Source: Chlamydiota bacterium (GTDB taxonomy: Bacteria; Chlamydiota; Chlamydiia; Chlamydiales; Rhabdochlamydiaceae). Taken from it: 36,180 nt of DNA. The stretch is from the NCBI GenBank assembly GCA_013286675.1, contig JABDFE010000007.1, forward strand, positions 1 to 36,180. Reading direction: 5' to 3'. Below the pieces are notes generated by a model, which worked only from the letters and a program-made list of their open reading frames with translations, searched no databases and was not told the origin of the DNA. Positions 30,877 through 36,180 of this stretch are shown here, in pieces (position 1 is the stretch's first letter; each line of letters starts with the position of its first letter). Made by a program: the position numbers and the translations under genes.

Positions 30877-30984
30877 TTAGAAGCCTTTAGATTTTTTCTT
30901 TTCTTCTTTTTCTTTTCTTTTTTCTTTGAGCGACTTCAGAGGCTTTTTCTTCTCTTCTTTACGAGCATCTTTACCTTTTGCCAT
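30877..30984 (-). CDS. Small Lys/Glu-rich protein (35 aa)
   Basis: The frame encodes MAKGKDARKEEKKKPLKSLK and continues with alternating Lys and Glu to end KKKSKGF. About half the residues are Lys and there is no hydrophobic core, so it is probably an extended or single-helix nucleic-acid or ribosome-associated peptide. AGGAG stands seven bases before the ATG and a strong hairpin follows the stop, so it looks like a genuine one-gene unit despite its size. Similar short 'MAKGKDxRKExKKKP' proteins are annotated in various bacteria without a known function. Confidence 0.75.
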   Translation of the reverse strand: MAKGKDARKEEKKKPLKSLKEKRKEKEEKKKSKGF

Positions 30985-31044
30985 AAAACACTCCTATGTG
31001 AATGGTAAAAATTTAATCTAAAGACTATTTTTTTGTCTAGACGT

Positions 31045-32952
31045 TTACAGGAGCACAGGAACTGTTAAAACGGAAAGGTACGCTTTGATACGGGCCTCAG
31101 CGGACTGCTTTTGATCGTCGCTTAGACTGTCAAAGAGCTGAGAGGGACTGTTGACATATCTCTCAGGCACAAGATTGCGGATAGACGCGGCAAGGCCAGA
31201 CCAATACCTGGGATGGGGGTTGGCTAAGGTTTTGTAGTGATAGCCACGGAAAGGTCCTAAGACTGTAAGGAAAAAATTATAGAGTAAGTTTTTGAGCCAC
31301 TGCCAGGGGATTGACTCGATAGTGCGGAAAATAAACCCGATGACCGGGGTGTCTTTTTCAGCAGCGGCAACGGAGATGCGATAAGGGTGCAACACTTCAA
31401 AGCAAAGGGTAGCTAAAGCCACAAGGCTGGGGCCCATTTGGTCGAAGTGATTTTTGCCGGCTTCTGTGACTTCTGCGACAGTAGGAAGCGGGACTGAGCC
31501 TTTTTGAAGAACAGTGCGCATTGTGGAAAGGGATGCATTAATAAGCTGTTGGATTAACACCATGTTGTGTTTGTTCATGAGTTTGTCGACAACTGGCTGT
31601 AAAAAAGACTCAAAAGCAGCAGTATCGAGATTTTTTCTTACATGCAGTAGCTGGGATTTGAGCTCATCCTTGATTTGGCGGCTATTATTTGACGTATAAA
31701 GATCGGTGATTAACTTTTCTAGGAGTGTATAAAAATCATGCCCTAAGATCTCATCTAGATAAGACTGTATGTCAATCGACGGAAGTGGTTTTCCTTGACC
31801 ATAAGCTTCTCTGCAGCGGGTAATTTCTTCGGAGACCATGCGGATGACGGCATCTCCCTGGCTGTTGGTCAGTGGATAGAAAAGTCGTTTTTGCTGATGC
31901 AGAACATTACCTGGTTTTTGATGGCCTTGCAAAGAGATAACGCGGTATTTTCCATTATCAAGCTTCATGATAAAGTCGAAGAAGGCCTGTCCCTCTTTAG
32001 AAGCAAAGACATTCACTTGGAGAATGAAGGGAAATGGCAATTCGCTTTGAGCCTCTGGAAATAATTTTATGAGCTCAGGTAATTCAAGCTCGACAGAAGG
32101 CATATACTCAGTCCATCGCATTGGGTCGATGTTATGAATATGCCCTTCAGAATCTTTGCTGAGGAGAAGTTGAGAATTGATGTTGACAATCCCAGTGGAT
32201 GAGACATCAAGATCAGGAATAAGTGGCGATTCAAACTGTTTGAAAACTTCATCTAATGTCAGCGTGATGCCTGGAGTTTTCCCTCCAAGAGCTTTATTTC
32301 TAAAGAACAGGCTGGCGTCTAAATGTTTCAAATGGATGGTATGCCAACCGATGCCTTCCAAGAGCTCCATTTTTACACAAACTTCCTTCTCAGGAAGGAT
32401 GCAGATGTTTTCTGGATATTGCCCGAATTTTTCATAAAGGGAAGATTTCATTAGCTTTTCGGTAATCTCGGGATACTTAACAAAGATATCGACCCAGTGA
32501 GGGGCATCTTTGTTTCGATGGCAGCTTTGAGAAGGAGCAAGTAATGCAAATCTAAAAAAGTCTGCAGCTAGCTTTTCGTGCGTGGGCTCTAAGAGTTTTT
32601 TTGCAAACGACGGATATTTAGTGCAAAGATGGCGGATTTGTTTGTCAGTAAATTCTGCAGGGATTCCTGAGGGGAATAATCTTGCAGAAAGATTCCTAAA
32701 AAATGTCATGTGTGGATCAAATTCTACAGGAACTTCATTGAGAGCCTGAGTTCGGTATTTGAGAGCAAATTCAAGCTGATTTAGCTGAGGCTGTTCAAGA
32801 GCAGATATTTTAGTCGCTTGCTGTGCAACAACAATCCATTCTGCGCAGGTTCTTTTGGTATTTGAACTGTCTGCAATCAGCGTGTCAGCGCTTGTCTGGC
32901 TATCGACTTGGCGTAGCACATCTTGCAGGCTTTGAACAACAGATACACTCAT
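31045..32952 (-). CDS. Unknown 635-residue protein
   Basis: I do not recognise this protein. It is a long, mostly helical, soluble-looking protein with no N-terminal signal (MSVSVVQSLQDVLRQVDSQT). The middle has beta-rich stretches (FPFILQVNVFASKEGQAFFD, KYRVISLQGHQ) and the C-terminal part has moderately hydrophobic helices (GFIFRTIESIPWQWLKNLLY, NFFLTVLGPF) that could touch a membrane. The size and lack of known domains are typical of lineage-specific chlamydial proteins, some of which are secreted effectors. A TATACT box lies only seven bases before the ATG, as with fabH, so the message may be leaderless. Confidence 0.6.
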   Translation of the reverse strand: MSVSVVQSLQDVLRQVDSQTSADTLIADSSNTKRTCAEWIVVAQQATKISALEQPQLNQLEFALKYRTQALNEVPVEFDPHMTFFRNLSARLFPSGIPAEFTDKQIRHLCTKYPSFAKKLLEPTHEKLAADFFRFALLAPSQSCHRNKDAPHWVDIFVKYPEITEKLMKSSLYEKFGQYPENICILPEKEVCVKMELLEGIGWHTIHLKHLDASLFFRNKALGGKTPGITLTLDEVFKQFESPLIPDLDVSSTGIVNINSQLLLSKDSEGHIHNIDPMRWTEYMPSVELELPELIKLFPEAQSELPFPFILQVNVFASKEGQAFFDFIMKLDNGKYRVISLQGHQKPGNVLHQQKRLFYPLTNSQGDAVIRMVSEEITRCREAYGQGKPLPSIDIQSYLDEILGHDFYTLLEKLITDLYTSNNSRQIKDELKSQLLHVRKNLDTAAFESFLQPVVDKLMNKHNMVLIQQLINASLSTMRTVLQKGSVPLPTVAEVTEAGKNHFDQMGPSLVALATLCFEVLHPYRISVAAAEKDTPVIGFIFRTIESIPWQWLKNLLYNFFLTVLGPFRGYHYKTLANPHPRYWSGLAASIRNLVPERYVNSPSQLFDSLSDDQKQSAEARIKAYLSVLTVPVLL

Positions 32953-32985
32953 GCGGATCAGTATACAAGAGAGTAAAAATTAATT

Positions 32986-34797
32986 TTAAGTCAAATTTTT
33001 CCAACACTTGAGATAAAAGGCAAGCTCTTTTTCTAAGGAATCTCGGATATTTTGCGCGATTCTAAATCCGTGTTGTTCTCCCTCATAAACAACGAGCTCG
33101 GTCATGATGCCGCGCTTTTTTAAAGCGTCGTACATTTTTTCAGCTTGGTTTAAGGGGACAACAAGATCTTCCGAGCCTTGGAAAAAGATCACAGGGCGTT
33201 TGAGTTTATCTACATTGTAAAGAGGAGACCGCTCTTCATAGAGTTTTTTTTGAGCAGGATACGGACCGATTAAAGAATCGAGATACCGTGCTTCGAATTT
33301 ATGAGTCTCTTCTGCTAGAGCTGTTAAATCGCTGACGCCGTAGTAACTAGCTCCAACTGTAAAAGTTTTGCCAAAAGTCAAAGCAGCTAGCGTCGTATAA
33401 CCACCGGCACTTCCGCCTCTAATTGCTAATTTCTTGGAATCTGCTTTCTTTTGGAGAACAAGGTATTTTGCCCCAGCCTCGCAGTCTTCGATATCAACAA
33501 TGCCCCAGTTTTTATTCAAACTGTCTTGATAAGCGCGTCCGTATCCTGTGCTTCCGCCATAATCGACATCGAGCACGGCTATTCCTCTGCTTGTCCAATA
33601 TTGGATCTTGAGATCAAATGTCGAAGAGGTGGCTGACGTCGGCCCTCCATGCGTCATGACAACTAAGGGAGGGTAAGTTCCCTCTGGAGCTTTAAAATCT
33701 TTATTCTTGGGTGGATAGTAAAAAGCGTGGGCTTTTCTGCCTTTTGCACTGGGGTAAGTTAAAACTTGAGCTTCAGATATATAGCTCTTATCGAGGTGTG
33801 GATGGACGTTGTGAGCAAGTAGAGTTGTTTTCTTTTTTGCAAAGTCGTATTTGTATATCGCTTTGTCTTCTAAAGATGATCCTGCAATAAATACTGCAAA
33901 TTTTTGGTTAGCACGGATTTGGGAAAAATAAGTCCAAGGCAAATCCAGAGGCTTAAAGTCGAGTTCTAACGACCACACTCCGTCTTTAACTGAAGCGGCG
34001 ATAATATGTTCACCTGAAAATGCATATGTAGACATGCCAAAGACCCACTGAGGCAGTCCAAACTCGGCCTGGCGGGAACAAAGTGGCACGGGCTTGCCAT
34101 CCCACCGGTAGAGGTTTCTCCAGCCTGTCGAATCTGAAACAAAGTGAAGGACATTGGATGGCGACCAGCTAGGCTGGAAAATCGATTCGGTAGGGCTGCC
34201 TGCGATTTTTTGGATATTGGAAAGTCGGCCTTCTTTAAAATCGGCCAGCATCAGCTCTGCGCCATTCCAGGGCATTTGAGGATGGTTCCAGGTGAGAAAA
34301 GCAAGTTTTGTTCCATCGTTGTTAAAAGAGGGCGAAGCATAGAAGTCGTTTCCGCTAGCGATCTTTTGCCACTTTTTTGTCGTTAGGTCAAGACAGATCA
34401 GGAAGTTGTCGTGCTCATTTTCACCAACGGCAATCAAATAGTTGCCATAGATATGTAGATCGGCAAAACGGATATGCGGCTCTGTAAGCGGCTCGGTGCC
34501 CATGTAAATACGCTGATCTTTGTCATTCACAAAATAAAATTTTCCTTCATGGACAGTGTAAGGAGCTCCTCCATATTCATGGACGCGCGATCTGGTACTG
34601 AATCCATCCGGGGTCATGTCTCGTTTTTCTCCATCGGGAGAGAGTTGAACAACGACGGAACGCCCCTTTTCATTGGGGCGAAGCTCATCCCAATATATCG
34701 TATCTCCATCAAGCACAATCGTACCAAATCTCTTTTGGCCAAGAGTCAGCCACTCAGAAGTGATAGGAGAAGTCCATGTTCCGTAGGGTGCTGTCAT
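32986..34797 (-). CDS. Prolyl oligopeptidase family (S9) serine peptidase
   Basis: The 603-residue enzyme has an N-terminal beta-propeller (residues about 40-340, with repeated 'SPDGEK', 'SFNNDGTKLAFLTW', 'SWSPSNVLHFVSD' blades) and a C-terminal alpha/beta-hydrolase domain. The catalytic Ser is in IRGGSAGGYTTLA near residue 463, Asp in GSEDLVVPLNQA and His in GEQHGFR. It resembles dipeptidyl/acylaminoacyl peptidases that trim short peptides. No signal peptide, so cytoplasmic. Its ATG overlaps the upstream glycosyltransferase stop by 4 nt, and it lies 33 bp downstream of (towards higher coordinates than) the 635-residue gene's start. Confidence 0.92.
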   Translation of the reverse strand: MTAPYGTWTSPITSEWLTLGQKRFGTIVLDGDTIYWDELRPNEKGRSVVVQLSPDGEKRDMTPDGFSTRSRVHEYGGAPYTVHEGKFYFVNDKDQRIYMGTEPLTEPHIRFADLHIYGNYLIAVGENEHDNFLICLDLTTKKWQKIASGNDFYASPSFNNDGTKLAFLTWNHPQMPWNGAELMLADFKEGRLSNIQKIAGSPTESIFQPSWSPSNVLHFVSDSTGWRNLYRWDGKPVPLCSRQAEFGLPQWVFGMSTYAFSGEHIIAASVKDGVWSLELDFKPLDLPWTYFSQIRANQKFAVFIAGSSLEDKAIYKYDFAKKKTTLLAHNVHPHLDKSYISEAQVLTYPSAKGRKAHAFYYPPKNKDFKAPEGTYPPLVVMTHGGPTSATSSTFDLKIQYWTSRGIAVLDVDYGGSTGYGRAYQDSLNKNWGIVDIEDCEAGAKYLVLQKKADSKKLAIRGGSAGGYTTLAALTFGKTFTVGASYYGVSDLTALAEETHKFEARYLDSLIGPYPAQKKLYEERSPLYNVDKLKRPVIFFQGSEDLVVPLNQAEKMYDALKKRGIMTELVVYEGEQHGFRIAQNIRDSLEKELAFYLKCWKNLT

Positions 34798-35999
34798 AGC
34801 GAATCTTTAGTCGTGCACATTTCATCGATAACTCCAGCTATCGACTCATTGAAACGGTTAGCAGGCATTTTTTGGTAAGCTTGCTGAACCCTGTACCGAA
34901 GCTCGGTATCGTATAAGTACTCTCGGACGAGCATTTCGGTTTGCTCTAATTTTTTAATGTCTTTGCCCACTCCGTAGTTTTTAATCAGATCGATATTGGC
35001 TTGCTCCCAGTCAATCACAGGATTTGTGCAGTCCATCAAAATCGGAAGCTGCATAGCGAGTGATTCTGTCGTCGAAAGAGTCCCAGGTTTGGTGATAATC
35101 AGATCGGCTATTGTCATCAGTTCAGGGATTTGATCGGTAAATTCCATGACGGTGAGAGAATTAGACACATTGATTTTGATCTTCCGCATGGCATCGGCCA
35201 TTTCTTTGTTTCTGCCGGCACACGCGATCAAATGAACGCCCATCTGGATCCGGCCAAGTGTCTTGGCATATTGATAAGTCGCATCGCCTCCAGCCCCGCC
35301 AATCATAATCAAAATCACCGGCTTATGTGCAGGGATTTGGTACTTTTCACGAAGAAGCTTAGCATCTTTTTTCACTAAAAAATCAGGACGAACTGGAAGG
35401 CCGATCACTTCAATGAGGTGATCTGCGATATTTTTTTCATGAAGTATCTCTTGACTGCAAGATAGATGAGTTCCGACAACGACTTTGAAATTGGGATGGC
35501 AGACACCTTGGAGCCCATGCACAAAAGTCTGAAGGTCATTATCGGTTGTGATCATCAAGAAAGGAACTGTGGCCTTGCGTGCAGCCTCGCTAGCATAAAA
35601 GTTAATAAAAGGGATCACAGAAACCACAAGATCGGGCTCTGCAGCTTCGATGTGATTGCCAATTAAGCCTTCGATCTTTTTTTTGTATCTGCGGAAAACT
35701 TTTGGGGCTACATAGCGAGAAACAAAATTGACCGAGCGGGTCCAGCCTTTCTGTAGAAATAGGTTATAAAGACCTTCTCCAGATTGGACGCCAAACATCT
35801 CCAGCTCGTCAATGGGGTAGATAACAGTGAACTCATATCTATCGTGAAGAATCGTCTTTAAAGCTCCTACAGCAGCATTATGGCCGTTGCCGCCATTGCT
35901 GCATAAGACGAGGATCTTCTTCTTACAGATTTCTTCTGCCTGCAGCGAAGCAAAAGCCAGCAGCCAGATCATGCTACAAAATTTAAGCCATGAAACCAT
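34794..35999 (-). CDS. MGDG synthase-like (GT28) glycosyltransferase with N-terminal signal/anchor
   Basis: From the ATG at 35999 the protein has 401 residues. It has KKILVLCSNGGNGHNAAVGA near residue 30, the N-terminal motif of monogalactosyldiacylglycerol synthases and MurG relatives. PVILIMIGGAGGDATYQY and DLIITKPGTLSTTESLAMQLP form the UDP-sugar half. A hydrophobic N-terminus (MVSWLKFCSMIWLLAFASLQA) looks like a signal peptide or anchor, unusual for this normally cytoplasmic, membrane-associated family. A GTG at 36029 would add ten residues and is less likely, because GGGGA precedes the ATG. It may glycosylate a membrane lipid. It is co-translated with the S9 peptidase. Confidence 0.82.
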   Translation of the reverse strand: MVSWLKFCSMIWLLAFASLQAEEICKKKILVLCSNGGNGHNAAVGALKTILHDRYEFTVIYPIDELEMFGVQSGEGLYNLFLQKGWTRSVNFVSRYVAPKVFRRYKKKIEGLIGNHIEAAEPDLVVSVIPFINFYASEAARKATVPFLMITTDNDLQTFVHGLQGVCHPNFKVVVGTHLSCSQEILHEKNIADHLIEVIGLPVRPDFLVKKDAKLLREKYQIPAHKPVILIMIGGAGGDATYQYAKTLGRIQMGVHLIACAGRNKEMADAMRKIKINVSNSLTVMEFTDQIPELMTIADLIITKPGTLSTTESLAMQLPILMDCTNPVIDWEQANIDLIKNYGVGKDIKKLEQTEMLVREYLYDTELRYRVQQAYQKMPANRFNESIAGVIDEMCTTKDSL

Positions 36000-36180
36000 T
36001 CTTGCTTTTCCCCACACCAATTCTCTCACAATAATCAGAAGAGGGAAATCGTGCCAACTATTTTATAGGGTTCTGCAATTTTCATACAGGCTGGTTTTAT
36101 TAAGGCTGAGTTTGAGCTATTGTATTTTCTTCAAACCTAACCGTTCTATTCCCCACTAAGAACTGAACTGCTCCCCAAAA

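Noticed and set aside
1-36180. tRNA, rRNA, prophage or conjugation genes
   Set aside because: I looked on both strands for cloverleaf-like sequences, rRNA segments, integrases and phage structural genes and saw none; the accessory material consists of small elements and single genes.

Overview
The window looks like a chromosomal segment of a member of the Chlamydiae outside the Chlamydiaceae (a Waddlia-, Parachlamydia- or Simkania-like 'environmental' chlamydia). This is inferred from the fabH-fabD-fabG-acpP operon, trxB, transaldolase, a complete potABCD polyamine importer, several secreted proteins with no relatives I recognise, and an F-box/ankyrin-like eukaryotic-type protein. The genus is not proven by anything I can compute here.

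Layout. 1-518: end of a POT/MFS transporter. 546-1706: a minus-strand MntA/HepT toxin-antitoxin operon followed by an XRE regulator that is split at a run of eight G. 1698-3614: outer-membrane-like protein, an overlapping 52-codon ORF, and trxB. 3849-7690: potABCD. 7769-9456: Nudix hydrolase and an MHS transporter. 9457-11194: 55-bp direct repeats in front of an AAA ATPase with a DUF234-like nuclease tail. 11249-14362: acpP, fabG, fabD, fabH (minus strand). 14363-16766: an AT-rich accessory stretch with a transposase remnant, an unknown gene, a CPBP intramembrane protease and two hairpin elements. 16767-19587: four small envelope-type genes and tal. 19594-28197: a tightly packed co-directional cluster of GT2 glycosyltransferase, asparagine synthetase, sugar epimerase, histidine phosphatase, GT4 glycosyltransferase, radical SAM/SPASM enzyme and a WG-repeat/O-methyltransferase fusion. 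28284-30715: Rpn-type nuclease and the F-box/ankyrin-like protein. 30877-35999: a 35-aa Lys-rich protein, an unknown 635-aa protein, an S9 peptidase and an MGDG-synthase-like glycosyltransferase (all minus strand).

The most notable feature is a set of at least eight palindromic, non-autonomous hairpin elements (about 146-257 bp) scattered through the window. Most sit between genes, but three are inside reading frames. A 194-bp element with a GGTA duplication lies in frame in the GT2 gene and adds 66 codons. A different element with perfect 20-bp ends adds 58 codons in frame to the linker of the asparagine synthetase. A third has replaced the last codons of that same synthetase. A near-identical copy of the GT2 element lies between fabG and acpP. 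This resembles the Rickettsia palindromic elements in behaviour, though the sequences look unrelated.

The 19.6-28.2 kb cluster probably makes or decorates a glycan or glycosylated small molecule: two glycosyltransferases, an epimerase, an amidotransferase, a radical SAM enzyme and a methyltransferase, with neighbouring genes overlapping or nearly touching. Its product cannot be read from sequence.
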